A stretch of DNA of 64,000 nucleotides from Marinimicrobium hydrolyticum (GTDB lineage: Bacteria > Pseudomonadota > Gammaproteobacteria > Pseudomonadales > Cellvibrionaceae). Below, in pieces: positions 1 to 9,082 of the stretch. A program made the translations under genes and the position numbers. The notes beneath the pieces are model-generated. The model did not search any database, was not told where the DNA came from, and saw nothing but the letters and a program-made list of their open reading frames with translations. The stretch covers positions 1-64,000 of the forward strand of contig NZ_JAVDDU010000001.1 in NCBI RefSeq assembly GCF_030848505.1, given 5' to 3'. The stretch's first letter is position 1. Each line of letters opens with the position of its first letter.

Positions 1-1
1 T

Positions 2-246
<245 letters not shown>

Positions 247-320
247 CGTTCTCGTCGGCGCTGGTGTATACTGCGGCGCTGTTCTCACGCCGCACTGACG
301 ACTAAGGCAATCCGCACTCT

Positions 321-1673
321 ATGGCGCAGCAGCTCACGGCAACCCTGACCGAAGGCCCCGTCGCCGGCCAATTGCGCTCCATGGCGGTGCCCATGGTTTG
401 GGGCTTGTTGGCGACTATGTCGTTCAACGTGGTGGATACGTTCTACGTTGCCCAGTTGGGCAGTCGGCCCCTGGCGGCGCTCAGTTTTACCTTTCCTGTG
501 GTGATGGTGCTGACCGCCTTGGGTATCGGTCTTGGCGCCGGCACATCATCGGCCGTGGCTCGTGCCATTGGCGAGGGTGACGCACAAAAAGCCCGGCGCC
601 TGGCCACCGATGCCACCAGTCTTACCTTACTGATTTCGGTTGGCGCCTGCCTTTTGGGCTGGCTCACTCTGGAACCCTTATTTCTGGCCCTTGGGGCGAC
701 CCCGGACCTTATTCCCCTGATTCGGGAGTATATGGCGCTCTGGTATTTCAGTGCGCCCTGCCTGATGGTGCCCATGGTGAGCTTGGCGGCATTGCGCGCT
801 ATGGGCATGAGCCACATCCAGGGTTACCTGATGAGTGCGGCGGCTATCTTCAATGCCATTCTGGATCCCATTCTAATTTTTGGTCTTTTGGGCGCACCGG
901 CCATGGAGTTACGCGGTGCAGCTTTAGCCACCTTGATTACTCGGGGGCTGATGATGTTGGTGGCCCTGTACATTCTTCACTATCGGGTGCATTTGCTGGT
1001 GAACCCGCTAGTAGCCTGGAGTCAGATGCGACACTCCTGGCGGATCATTGTGCACGTAGGAGTGCCGGCCATGGCGGCCAACGTGATTGTTCCTTTGGCC
1101 AGTGCGGTGATTATTATGATGGTGGCCCGCTATGGGACCGACGCGGTGGCCGGGCTGGGGATCGCCATGCGCATTGAACCGCTGATGTTGATCGTGTTTT
1201 ACGCCTTATCCGGCGTGATCGGGCCTTTCTTTGGACAGAACTACGGTGCGGGCCAGCACGGTCGTATGGCCGAAGCGCAGCGAGTATTAACGCGTTTTTC
1301 CATCGCCTTTGGCCTCTTGGTCGCGGTGTGTCTGTGGATGTTTGGCGGCGCTCTGGCGAGCCTGTTCAGTGACCAGGAAGAAGTCTTAACGGTGGCGGCT
1401 TTCTACCTGGCGGTGGTGCCGTTCAGTTACGGCGCCTACGGTGTGGTGATGTCGGTTAGCGCCGCCTTTAACGGGCTGGCGCGACCCTGGCCGGCTATGC
1501 TGCTTTCGGCGGCGCGCGTGGTTTTGGTGTTCCTGCCTTTGGCGCTATTAGGCCAGTGGCTCTGGCAACTGGAAGGCATTTTTGTGGCCACCGCCCTGGC
1601 CAATATCAGTGTCGGCCTGTGGGCCTGGTTTTGGCTGCGCCGTCATATCGCGCGGGTGTCCCGCGAGGCCTGA
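321..1673 (+). CDS. MATE family multidrug/Na+ efflux transporter
   Basis: This 450-residue protein is an inner-membrane antiporter of the MATE (NorM/DinF) family, which exports drugs or metabolites in exchange for Na+ or H+. The sequence is hydrophobic throughout with about twelve membrane segments in two halves (roughly residues 15-220 and 235-440). The family-type stretch FNVVDTFYVAQLGSRPLAAL lies in the first helices and GPFFGQNYGAGQ in the second half. Length is normal for the family. The ATG start has only a weak AAGG-type ribosome site. It is 113 bp upstream of prfC and may or may not share its transcript. The substrate cannot be told from sequence. Confidence 0.93.
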   Translation: MAQQLTATLTEGPVAGQLRSMAVPMVWGLLATMSFNVVDTFYVAQLGSRPLAALSFTFPVVMVLTALGIGLGAGTSSAVARAIGEGDAQKARRLATDATSLTLLISVGACLLGWLTLEPLFLALGATPDLIPLIREYMALWYFSAPCLMVPMVSLAALRAMGMSHIQGYLMSAAAIFNAILDPILIFGLLGAPAMELRGAALATLITRGLMMLVALYILHYRVHLLVNPLVAWSQMRHSWRIIVHVGVPAMAANVIVPLASAVIIMMVARYGTDAVAGLGIAMRIEPLMLIVFYALSGVIGPFFGQNYGAGQHGRMAEAQRVLTRFSIAFGLLVAVCLWMFGGALASLFSDQEEVLTVAAFYLAVVPFSYGAYGVVMSVSAAFNGLARPWPAMLLSAARVVLVFLPLALLGQWLWQLEGIFVATALANISVGLWAWFWLRRHIARVSREA

Positions 1674-1786
1674 TTGAGTCGGGACGGGATATGGGCGAGA
1701 ATAGCGGCCAGATTGAGTCCACTACCCAGCGCGCCATTCTGCGGCGACGCTCTACATCCACACGATAGACCCAGAAGATTGTATTC

Positions 1787-3370
1787 ATGAGCAATAGCAT
1801 CATCCGTTCGGAAGTTAGCAAGCGGCGGACTTTCGCCATTATTTCTCACCCGGACGCCGGTAAAACCACCATCACTGAAAAGCTGTTGCTGTTCGGGCAA
1901 GCCATTCAACAGGCGGGTTCGGTCAAAGGCAAGCGCGGTCCTCACGCCAAGTCTGACTGGATGAGCATGGAGCAGGAGCGAGGCATTTCCGTGACCTCCT
2001 CGGTGATGCAGTTTCCTTACAAGGACCGGGTAGTAAACCTTCTGGATACTCCTGGGCATGAAGACTTTTCCGAAGATACCTATCGCACGTTAACCGCCGT
2101 CGACTCGGTGCTAATGGTGTTGGACGGCGCCAAGGGTGTGGAGGATCGCACCATCAAACTGATGGACGTGTGCCGTCTGCGAGACACGCCCATTCTGTCG
2201 TTCATTAACAAAATGGACCGGGAAGCGCGCGACCCAGTGGAACTGCTGGATGAAATCGAATCGGTACTGAAAATCCAAGCAGTGCCCATCAACTGGCCAT
2301 TGGGGATGGGGCAAGATTTCAAAGGCGTTTACAACCTCTACACCGATACCGTGCACCTGTACAAAAAAGGGCAGGGCAGTGGTATTCCTGAAGATTTACG
2401 CATTCAAGGGCTCGATAGTGACGAAGCGCGGGAGTTGTTGGGTAGCGATGTTGAAAGTGTGCTGGGAGAAATAGACTTCGTACGCGGCGCGACTCCTGAG
2501 TTCGATGTGGAAGCCTATTTGGCGGGCCGTATGACGCCGGTGTTTTTTGGCACCGCCTTAGGTAATTTTGGTGTGCGGGAAATGCTTGATGACTTCGTTG
2601 AGTGGGCGCCCAAGCCCCTGGGCCGCGAAGCGAAAGAGCGCTTTGTGGCTCCCGATGAAGAAAAATTTTCGGGCTTTGTATTTAAGATTCAAGCCAATAT
2701 GGATCCACGTCACAGGGACCGGATCGCGTTTATGCGCATCTGCTCCGGCACTTATCACCAAGGCATGAAGGTACACCATACGCGTATTGGGAAAGACGTT
2801 AAAATCGCCGATGCAGTAACGTTTATGGCCGGGGATCGCAGCGCTGTGGCGGAAGCGGTGGCGGGCGATATTATCGGCTTACACAACCACGGCACCATTC
2901 AGATTGGCGATACCTTTACCGAAGGCGAAGAGCTGAAGTTTACGGGCATTCCTCACTTTGCTCCGGAACTGTTCCGTCGTATACGCCTAAAAGATCCGCT
3001 CAAAACCAAGCAGTTGCAAAAAGGCCTTCAGCAGTTGTCCGAAGAAGGCTCCACCCAGGTATTTTTTCCGCTCAACAAGAACGACATTGTGGTGGGCGCT
3101 GTGGGTGTTCTGCAGTTTGAAGTGGTGGCCTATCGCCTTAAAGACGAATATAAGGTGGAAGCCATTTATGAGCCGGTTAACGTTGCCACTGCCCGTTGGG
3201 TGGAGACGGAAGATCCGAAAGTGCTTGAGCAGTTTAAAAACAAGTGCCAAGACAACCTCGCCCTGGATGGCGGTGGTCACTTGACCTATTTGGCACCGAC
3301 ACGCGTCAACTTGTCTTTGACCGAAGAGCGCTATCCAGACGTGGCGCTACGGGCAACGCGCGAACACTAA
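1787..3370 (+). CDS. prfC: Peptide chain release factor 3 (RF3)
   Basis: RF3 is the GTPase that recycles RF1/RF2 from the ribosome after peptide release. At 527 residues it has the standard length. The P-loop SHPDAGKTT is at residues 20-28, the G3 motif DTPGHEDF near residue 90 and the G4 motif NKMD near residue 143; the RF3-type insertion [20 protein letters not shown] follows switch I. Domain order is GTPase, then beta-barrel domains II and III. The ATG start matches the conserved N-terminus of the family. No strong Shine-Dalgarno is visible ahead of it. Confidence 0.98.
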   Translation: MSNSIIRSEVSKRRTFAIISHPDAGKTTITEKLLLFGQAIQQAGSVKGKRGPHAKSDWMSMEQERGISVTSSVMQFPYKDRVVNLLDTPGHEDFSEDTYRTLTAVDSVLMVLDGAKGVEDRTIKLMDVCRLRDTPILSFINKMDREARDPVELLDEIESVLKIQAVPINWPLGMGQDFKGVYNLYTDTVHLYKKGQGSGIPEDLRIQGLDSDEARELLGSDVESVLGEIDFVRGATPEFDVEAYLAGRMTPVFFGTALGNFGVREMLDDFVEWAPKPLGREAKERFVAPDEEKFSGFVFKIQANMDPRHRDRIAFMRICSGTYHQGMKVHHTRIGKDVKIADAVTFMAGDRSAVAEAVAGDIIGLHNHGTIQIGDTFTEGEELKFTGIPHFAPELFRRIRLKDPLKTKQLQKGLQQLSEEGSTQVFFPLNKNDIVVGAVGVLQFEVVAYRLKDEYKVEAIYEPVNVATARWVETEDPKVLEQFKNKCQDNLALDGGGHLTYLAPTRVNLSLTEERYPDVALRATREH

Positions 3371-3397
3371 ACCTTTTGGCCGCGGGGAAGGACTCTG

Positions 3398-3730
3398 ATG
3401 CTAGCAACCATTCTTTTATCTGCGCTGGTTTTTGCGCTGCTGCTGGGGGTGTTCGTATGGGTGCGTACGCCCCGCTACCGAATTAATCGGGCTAATGTAA
3501 TCGCCCTTCTGGAGCTGGTTCTGGACGCGCGCGCCGCCGAGAACGACTGGCGGGTGTTTGTCAGTATCCCCTTGCGCCATGACCCCTATTTGGAGCAAAT
3601 CCGCCAACGATGCATGGACATTGAAGAGCGCACCTATGTGGGCAAGCGGCGTTCGGGGTTTTTGTTCAGTGACCAGGGCCTGGCTGAGTTGCGAGAGATT
3701 CTTGACGAAATACGATCCCACGACCCGTGA
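3398..3730 (+). CDS. Small single-pass membrane protein, unknown
   Basis: A 110-residue protein of unknown function. Residues 1-23 form one hydrophobic helix (MLATILLSALVFALLLGVFVW), most likely an N-terminal membrane anchor leaving a soluble cytoplasmic tail of about 85 residues rich in charged residues. A good ribosome site, GGGGAAGGA, ends 6 bp before the ATG. It starts 27 bp after prfC and could be cotranscribed with it. I recognise no domain. Confidence 0.75.
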   Translation: MLATILLSALVFALLLGVFVWVRTPRYRINRANVIALLELVLDARAAENDWRVFVSIPLRHDPYLEQIRQRCMDIEERTYVGKRRSGFLFSDQGLAELREILDEIRSHDP

Positions 3731-3743
3731 CTCTTGACTATAC

Positions 3744-4400
3744 TTGAGCAAAGCCCCTACTTGCCGATACCTTGAAGAGCGGCTTTGGTCAGGGGGCGCC
3801 CGCTATAAAGGGCATATACGAATTCATTCGGAGGGGGTTGCGGTGGGCTTTGCCGACGACAATAAGGATCTGGTGTGGGATCTAGACGCGTTCAGCCAAC
3901 GCCGGAAAGCGACGGACTTTGTCATGGGCTTTGAAAACAAGCTCTGTGTGTATTCCGGCGCGGTGGAGCAAATCTACACCAACTACAATATCTTCTTTCC
4001 TAAGGAAGAAGAGCGCAAGCTCGTGATTCTCCCTAACCCCTATGCGCCTCATGATACCTTCAACGGCATCCCCCAGGAGGCGGTGAGCGCGACGGGTCTG
4101 TACATAGTGCCCGGAAGAGTGGGGGATAAAGATGGACTGCTGCTCAGAATTCCCTTTCGCAGCGGTAACTCCAAATTCCGCACGGTTCCCCTGCAAGTGG
4201 GTTTACGAGTGGTTGGTCAGAGCCGCACACCGGATCGGCCATTGTTGCCGGTGTTAATGAAAGGTGATTTGCGGGAATTGAACGCCGATACCCCGTGCTT
4301 ACATTTGCACACAATTCAGCTGGATCAGTTGGAAAAGCATTCTATGTTGGAGCGAGACAGTCTGCGCAAGGTCATTCAGCACCATTTAGGCAGGCTTTAG
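3744..4400 (+). CDS. Conserved-looking hypothetical protein
   Basis: A soluble-looking protein of up to 218 residues that I do not recognise. It has no signal peptide or membrane helix and looks like a beta-rich fold. The start is uncertain: the longest frame begins at a TTG (3744) without a clear ribosome site, 13 bp after the previous stop, while a GTG at 3843 sits 6 bp behind GGAGGGG (3830-3836) and would give 185 residues. The N-terminal part (KGHIRIHSEGVAVGF) reads like coding sequence, so the longer form is not excluded. It is the last gene before a convergent hairpin. Confidence 0.65.
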   Translation: MSKAPTCRYLEERLWSGGARYKGHIRIHSEGVAVGFADDNKDLVWDLDAFSQRRKATDFVMGFENKLCVYSGAVEQIYTNYNIFFPKEEERKLVILPNPYAPHDTFNGIPQEAVSATGLYIVPGRVGDKDGLLLRIPFRSGNSKFRTVPLQVGLRVVGQSRTPDRPLLPVLMKGDLRELNADTPCLHLHTIQLDQLEKHSMLERDSLRKVIQHHLGRL

Positions 4401-4446
4401 CCGCTCAGGGTTGTACTCAGGGAAGGAACAAGCTTAAGGCCGGTCA

Positions 4447-4469
4447 GGGAGGCGGCCAAGCCGCCTCCC
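4447..4469. terminator. Hairpin between convergent genes
   Basis: A perfect 10-bp stem (GGGAGGCGGC / GCCGCCTCCC) with a 3-nt CAA loop lies between the gene ending at 4400 and the minus-strand gene ending at 4477. There is no U-tract on either side, so it is not a textbook intrinsic terminator, but its position between convergent genes suggests it marks transcript ends. Confidence 0.5.
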
Positions 4470-4476
4470 AAAAGGA

Positions 4477-5643
4477 TCAATCCGGCAATATAAAGTTGAA
4501 GGGTACTGCGAACTCGTACTGACGCCCACCAATGGCACTGGGTACTTCTGGGAAGGGGGCCGCGGCAGAGACGGCGTCCAGAGCGGCCCGGTTGAGCATC
4601 GAGAAGCGGGACTCTTCAAGCACTTCCGTACTGATAATTTGCCCCGCCCGATTGATCACGACAGATACCCGTACTTCACCTTCCTGGTTGCGCTGCATAG
4701 CGCGACGTGGATATTCAGTCCGGCTTTGAATTTCGCGCAACAGCGAAGAAAAGTAGACTTGTTGGGCGCGCAGCGACTCCGCCGTTAACATGGGCTCGTC
4801 ATCTTCCTCTTCTTCCACCACTGGCGCGGGTTCAGGCTGAGGTTGCGGTCTTGGTCTTGGCTGCGGCTCGGGTTCCGGTTCGGGCTCTGGTTCCGAGGCG
4901 CGCAAATCCGGGCGCGGGATGTCCAGGGCAACAGCCGGCAAGCCGATACCAATGTCCGGCCTGGGCGCTTCGCGGCTGGGCGTGGGTTCTGAGGCTCGGG
5001 CGGTTTGCGCGGGCTGTGCGGGCTCTGGTGGTTGGGTCCAGGCAATCAACTCTTCGCGTCGACTATCAGATGGCTCTATGCTCTCAAAACGCCGACGCAA
5101 ATCTGAAGATACGTCCCCAGCCTGCAACAGGCTGGCCCGATAGGCGGACGAAAGCGGGACATTACCGATCCAGGTTCTGAGCAAAACATTAAAAAACTCG
5201 TCGCTGCCGATGGTGCCGAGGGCAACGTCGTTAATGGCGATGAACACCCCATCCCCCGGCTCCAGACTAAAGGTGATCACATCGTTCTTTTCCAGGCGAC
5301 CTTTAAACAGATTGGAGAAGGCCACCATATTGTCGGCCTGCTCATTCAGAACGGTGCCACTGTTGTTAATGGCCACACCTTCAATCCACATGCGGCTGAA
5401 GCGGCGCGCGGTAATGCCATCATCCGCCGTAATACGCAGTTCCATGCGCTTGCGGCCGTCGGAAGACAATATCTGATTTCGGTCGCTGCTGTAGGATTGG
5501 AGGTAGAGGGCGCCAATGAATTGTTCATTGCCCAGCTCGTTATGGACGGCCAAGCCGTTCAATTGAGTTGCCGCCCAGAGGCCACTGGCCCAGAGCGAAC
5601 ACAGGAGGCCGATCAAGGCCACAAAAGCAGTGGATCTACGCAT
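4477..5643 (-). CDS. Exported chalcone-isomerase-like/TonB-C protein
   Basis: A 388-residue exported protein with an unusual architecture. Residues 1-25 are a signal peptide ending in a GLWA-A type cleavage site. Residues 26-180 resemble the bacterial chalcone-isomerase-like domain (FIGALYLQSYSSD, MWIEGVAINN, PGDGVFIAINDVALGTI, LLRTWIGNVPLSSAYRASLL). Residues 200-290 are a Pro/Glu/Arg-rich linker with EPEPEPEPEPQPRPRPQPQP. The last 90 residues are a TonB C-terminal domain (YPRRAMQRNQEGEVRVSVVI). True TonB keeps an uncleaved N-terminal anchor; here a cleavable signal is predicted, so the protein may be free in the periplasm. The role is unknown: a structural or partner-binding use of the TonB fold is as likely as energy transduction. 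Confidence 0.85.
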   Translation of the reverse strand: MRRSTAFVALIGLLCSLWASGLWAATQLNGLAVHNELGNEQFIGALYLQSYSSDRNQILSSDGRKRMELRITADDGITARRFSRMWIEGVAINNSGTVLNEQADNMVAFSNLFKGRLEKNDVITFSLEPGDGVFIAINDVALGTIGSDEFFNVLLRTWIGNVPLSSAYRASLLQAGDVSSDLRRRFESIEPSDSRREELIAWTQPPEPAQPAQTARASEPTPSREAPRPDIGIGLPAVALDIPRPDLRASEPEPEPEPEPQPRPRPQPQPEPAPVVEEEEDDEPMLTAESLRAQQVYFSSLLREIQSRTEYPRRAMQRNQEGEVRVSVVINRAGQIISTEVLEESRFSMLNRAALDAVSAAAPFPEVPSAIGGRQYEFAVPFNFILPD

Positions 5644-6034
5644 AGTTCTGTTCCCGAAATTATTTTATTGCGCTCGGGCTGAGGGCGCAGCCCAATATTC
5701 AGGTTTCAGCCCCAATCACCTGGGTTGCCCCAAAGGTGAACGCCCCGGCGTCTAAAACCTTACTCTCTGCCCTTAATAGTACATCAAAGTCCACATTTTT
5801 GGAGAAAAATCGATCTATTTTTGTGCAATTATCATATTTACTGCTGCCCCTTCGCGCCTTTTCGTTAAACCTTTTGCGTTAATTGGGGCCGCGCGGTTGT
5901 CAGTGCTGGCGCCGCGACGCTATGATGCTTCCTGCGCACACAGCGAGCTGATCCAGGGGGACGTCCCCGCCCCCTGGAATCAAGAGATCCAATAATAAGG
6001 GCTGTTTTTAGCAGTCAGCCGGCCAGGAAGAGCA
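5644..6034. other. Divergent intergenic region with a hairpin
   Basis: This 391-bp gap separates two divergent genes and must hold both promoters. The middle (about 5790-5880) is AT-rich. A hairpin with an 8-bp stem, CCAGGGGG at 5953-5960 and CCCCCTGG at 5970-5977 around a 9-nt loop, sits 58 bp before the cNMP-domain gene, probably inside its leader. I see no gene or RNA family here. Confidence 0.5.
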
Positions 6035-6706
6035 ATGGAAATCAGACCCCTGCAAAAGTTTCCTCGCGATAAGCTGGAGCAATTGTTGCTCACCGTTCCC
6101 TTCTACAAATCAATCAAACAACAGGATAATTGGCAGTTTGAAATCTTGCTGCAGCACTCCAGAATCGCCTGTTTTTCTCCTGGTGAAGTGGTTCTGCAGC
6201 GTGGTGAGCGTGATCAGTGGTTGTATTTTTTACTCAAAGGCCGGCTGCAGGTGTTCCCCGATGAACTATGTCAGGGTGAACCGGTAAATTTGATTACACC
6301 GGGTGAGGTATTCGGTGATCTTGCCATGTTAGTGGGGAGTGAGCGTACCGCAACGCTCATTGCTGACCCCAGTTGTCGAGAGGTCATGGTATTTGCATCG
6401 GACTTCCGGGTATTTGGCGATTTGGAAGCCATACAGCCCATCAGCTTGCAGACCAAACTTACCTATTATCGAAACACGGTGCATAACCTTCGCTGGAAAT
6501 TGGAGGTGTACCGCTCCCAGAATCCGCAGCACAGCTTCGCCAACAAGCATCGGCAGGTGAAACTGTACACGGGCGTCAAAGGTACACTGGAAGAGCTGCG
6601 AGCCTTGCACGCGCAAGCCCAGGCTTTGGCGCGCCTGTTGTTGGAGTGGAACGGCGAGTTTGGCAACCGGGTTGCCACCGACGCCACTGCCCAAGCTCCT
6701 GACTAG
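6035..6706 (+). CDS. Cyclic-nucleotide-binding domain protein, no HTH
   Basis: A 223-residue protein with a cNMP-binding domain at about residues 35-135: FSPGEVVLQRGERDQWLYFL, a core glycine-rich turn and the phosphate-cassette-like stretch GEVFGDLAMLVGSERTATLI. The remaining 90 residues are helical and basic and show no winged-helix DNA-binding domain, so this is not a CRP/FNR-type repressor. It is more likely a stand-alone sensor or a scaffold. The ribosome site AGGAAGAG is 3 bp from the ATG. The gene lies 64 bp ahead of a PilZ protein, which hints at nucleotide second-messenger signalling. The ligand is not known. Confidence 0.85.
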   Translation: MEIRPLQKFPRDKLEQLLLTVPFYKSIKQQDNWQFEILLQHSRIACFSPGEVVLQRGERDQWLYFLLKGRLQVFPDELCQGEPVNLITPGEVFGDLAMLVGSERTATLIADPSCREVMVFASDFRVFGDLEAIQPISLQTKLTYYRNTVHNLRWKLEVYRSQNPQHSFANKHRQVKLYTGVKGTLEELRALHAQAQALARLLLEWNGEFGNRVATDATAQAPD

Positions 6707-6770
6707 TCCTGCCCGGACGCTTCGAGTCTGCTATGCTTGAAGCGGTTCCTATCACAACTGACCGCTATCG

Positions 6771-7448
6771 ATGAAATTTGAAGAGCTCAAACTCAGTCCT
6801 GGTTATCCGCTGCAAATTCAGGTCTCCGACCCTTCGGGGCAGTCCGATCGCTGGCCCTGCCGGTTGATTGGTGCTGTTCCGGGGCGCAGTTTGCTGATAT
6901 CCGTTCCCCGCTCCGGGGGCCGTCTGGTGCGTTTTCGCCCGGGGCAAAAAATTCTTGCGCGTATGATGGTGGCCAATGGCGTAGGCGCCTTTGCCAGCGT
7001 GGTAGAAGCGCAAACGGCTGATCCCTACCCCCTGATTTATTTGAGCCACCCAAAAGATATCAGTTTTAAGGGCGTTCGCGGTGCCACCCGTGTGGGCGTT
7101 GAACAGCCAGTAATCGCGACCAATTTAAGTGCGCTGAGTGAGCAGCAAGTCAGCGGTAAGTTGGCCGATATCAGTGTAACGGGTGCGCGCTTGGAACTGG
7201 ACACGGTTTTGGGGGATATTGGCGATAAAATCCTTTTGCAAACTCGAGTTGAAGTGGCCGGAATCGAGCGCGATTTGACCATTGAAGCTATTCTCCGATC
7301 CCGCATAGAGCGCAGCACCCAAGAGAGTACGCAGAACCTGCCGGTGGTTTACGGCATTGAGTTTACTGAAACTGATGAAGAACGCCGCCTATTGCTTTAC
7401 GCCTACGTCTTTAGTCAGATAGCTCATGACCAGTCCCCGACACCTTAG
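6771..7448 (+). CDS. PilZ-domain c-di-GMP effector (YcgR-like)
   Basis: A 225-residue protein with the two-domain layout of YcgR-type effectors: an N-terminal beta-barrel (about 1-100) and a PilZ domain (about 105-220). The c-di-GMP-binding signatures are both present: RGATR (RxxxR) near residue 104 and DISVTGARL (D/N-x-S-x-x-G) near residue 138. In the family this binds c-di-GMP to slow flagella or alter secretion or adhesion. No flagellar gene lies in the window, so the target is open. No obvious Shine-Dalgarno precedes the ATG. The 3' end overlaps the next gene by 23 bp. Confidence 0.9.
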   Translation: MKFEELKLSPGYPLQIQVSDPSGQSDRWPCRLIGAVPGRSLLISVPRSGGRLVRFRPGQKILARMMVANGVGAFASVVEAQTADPYPLIYLSHPKDISFKGVRGATRVGVEQPVIATNLSALSEQQVSGKLADISVTGARLELDTVLGDIGDKILLQTRVEVAGIERDLTIEAILRSRIERSTQESTQNLPVVYGIEFTETDEERRLLLYAYVFSQIAHDQSPTP

Positions 7449-8187
7449 CGCCGCCCTAGCGCTGTCTCTGGCCGCTGCAAGCAATGCTCAGACGGTGGAT
7501 CTAGACCAACTGTGGCTTCCACAGAGCTATCTGCGCCATTTACCCAGACTTTATGATGCCGCACAGCTTGTCGACGCTTCGTCCCGCTGCGTAGAGTTTA
7601 TTACCGGTACGGTGGCGGTGGATCGGAGTAGCCTTGAACACCCGGTGTTTACCTTTACCTGTCGCAATCGCGAACGACAAACCTATAGTTTGTTGGTGGA
7701 CGGCTTAACTTTAAAGAAAGTCGACAGTACTCGTCCCGAAGGCTTTATCTCCTTCGAGGAGCTGGAAAAAGAGTACCAGCGAGAGCGGGAGCTGGCCTTG
7801 GAACGAGAGCGGCAGCGTGAGGAATTAGAGGCGTTGCGGGCACAGAGGCAGCAGGAGAGAGAAGAGCAGCAGCGGCGCGAAGCTTGGCAAAAAGAGGAGC
7901 AGGCGCGTGCCGAGCTTCTGTGGGAAACCTGCCAAGCTCAATTGCAAGACCGTGTGGGTAATATGAGCCAACTGGTATGGCTTACCGATACTATGCCGGA
8001 GCCAAGCTATGAAACTGAGCCGGAAGTGGGGGAGCAACCACCGTTTGTTTTCGTGATTGATTTCAATGCCCGGGATATCGTTGGGCAAGCGCTGCGCTAC
8101 CGTGCGCGCTGCATTGTGGCAAGTACCGTCGAGCACCGTCTGGAGATAGGCGCGCGCCGAGAAGCGGATGAAGAGCCACTGAAATGA
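7426..8187 (+). CDS. Exported coiled-coil protein, unknown
   Basis: A 253-residue protein overlapping the PilZ gene by 23 bp, so the two are probably cotranslated. Residues 1-21 are a signal peptide (AALALSLAAASNAQ). Residues 22-105 hold two cysteines (SRCVEF, FTCRN) that could pair. Residues 106-165 are a long charged coiled coil rich in ER, EE and QQ. A C-terminal part has two more cysteines (ETCQAQ, ARCIVA). The layout suggests a periplasmic structural or adaptor protein. I do not recognise the family. Confidence 0.8.
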   Translation: MTSPRHLSAALALSLAAASNAQTVDLDQLWLPQSYLRHLPRLYDAAQLVDASSRCVEFITGTVAVDRSSLEHPVFTFTCRNRERQTYSLLVDGLTLKKVDSTRPEGFISFEELEKEYQRERELALERERQREELEALRAQRQQEREEQQRREAWQKEEQARAELLWETCQAQLQDRVGNMSQLVWLTDTMPEPSYETEPEVGEQPPFVFVIDFNARDIVGQALRYRARCIVASTVEHRLEIGARREADEEPLK

Positions 8188-8210
8188 CGAAGTAAAAGCA
8201 AGAGGAACGA

Positions 8211-8239
8211 AAAAGGGCGCCCATGGGGCGCCCTTTTTT
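8211..8239. terminator. Bidirectional intrinsic terminator
   Basis: Two copies of the self-complementary GGGCGCCC (8215-8222 and 8226-8233) pair across a 3-nt ATG loop. The stem is followed by six T on the plus strand (8234-8239) and preceded by A residues that give a T-run on the minus strand. It therefore can end both the coiled-coil gene at 8187 and the AlgP-like gene at 8276. Confidence 0.85.
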
Positions 8240-8275
8240 GTTACCAGCTCACCCGACTACATGTCGGGGTATGGA

Positions 8276-9082
8276 TCAAGCGGTTTTAGCTTTCGCCCGA
8301 GCTTTGCGCGCGCGTTTAGCGGTCGCTTTCTTGGCGGGCCGCTTGGCGGTTGCTTTTTTAGCGGTGCGCTTGGCGCCTGCTTTCTTAGCTACCCGCTTGG
8401 CTGGAGCTTTTTTAGCGGTCGCTTTGCGAGTGGTTTTCTTGGCTGAAGGCTTTTTCTTGGTGGTCGCTTTCTTGGCGACGCGCTTGGCCCGAAGTGCAGC
8501 CTTCTTCTCAGCGGCTTTTTGCCGTGCGGCAGCCTTTTTGGCGGCTACTTTGGCACGGGCGGCAGCGGCTTTGGCCTTGGCTTTGGCTTTAGCAGCGGCT
8601 TTCTTGGCCCGGACCTTGGCTTTGGCGGCAGCTTTCTTAGCGGCGGCCTTGGCTTTGGCGGCTTCTTTGCGAGCAGCCGCTTTTTGCCGCTTGGCGATAG
8701 CAGCTTCAGCCTTGGCTACAGACTTCTCATGCTCGGCAGCCATCTTGTTGGCTGCTTTGATTGAGGCCAATTCCTGCTTAGCGCTGGCCAGGTTGGCCTT
8801 AACTGCGTCGGAAGCCTTCTTAGCAGCAGCTACGGCTGATTTGGCAGCAGCGGCTTGCTTGGCAGCGGCGGGGGTTTTCTTTTTCTTGGCAGCGGCCAGT
8901 TTGGTGCGGGCAGCCTTAAGTTGTGCTGTTGCTTTGGTTGAGTCTTTAGTGGCAGACGTAACCGCTTTTTGAGCGGCCGCTTCCTGCTTGGAGCGAGCCT
9001 TAACAAGTTGAGTCTTCAGTTGTGCCAGTTGTTGTTCCAACTGAGCGACATCATCAACCGCTTTTTGTTTGCGTGCAGCCAT
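8276..9082 (-). CDS. Histone H1-like Lys/Ala-rich protein (AlgP-like)
   Basis: A 268-residue very basic protein. Residues 1-110 form a helical region with an N-terminal coiled coil (VDDVAQLEQQLAQLKTQLV). From about residue 115 to the end it is almost only Lys, Ala, Arg, Thr and Pro in short KKAAAKAKA and AKKATAKR type repeats, like the tail of histone H1 and of Pseudomonas AlgP/AlgR3, a DNA-binding regulator of alginate genes. It most likely coats nucleoid DNA. An ATG at 9091 is in frame, but AAAGGA sits directly against it and 8 bp from the ATG at 9082, so I use 9082. The repeat tail is prone to length change between strains. Confidence 0.85.
   Translation of the reverse strand: MAARKQKAVDDVAQLEQQLAQLKTQLVKARSKQEAAAQKAVTSATKDSTKATAQLKAARTKLAAAKKKKTPAAAKQAAAAKSAVAAAKKASDAVKANLASAKQELASIKAANKMAAEHEKSVAKAEAAIAKRQKAAARKEAAKAKAAAKKAAAKAKVRAKKAAAKAKAKAKAAAARAKVAAKKAAARQKAAEKKAALRAKRVAKKATTKKKPSAKKTTRKATAKKAPAKRVAKKAGAKRTAKKATAKRPAKKATAKRARKARAKAKTA

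Noticed and set aside
8223-8972. 249-residue Ala/Leu/Phe-rich frame on the plus strand
   Set aside because: It is the mirror of the repetitive Lys/Ala tail of the AlgP-like gene and has no start context.
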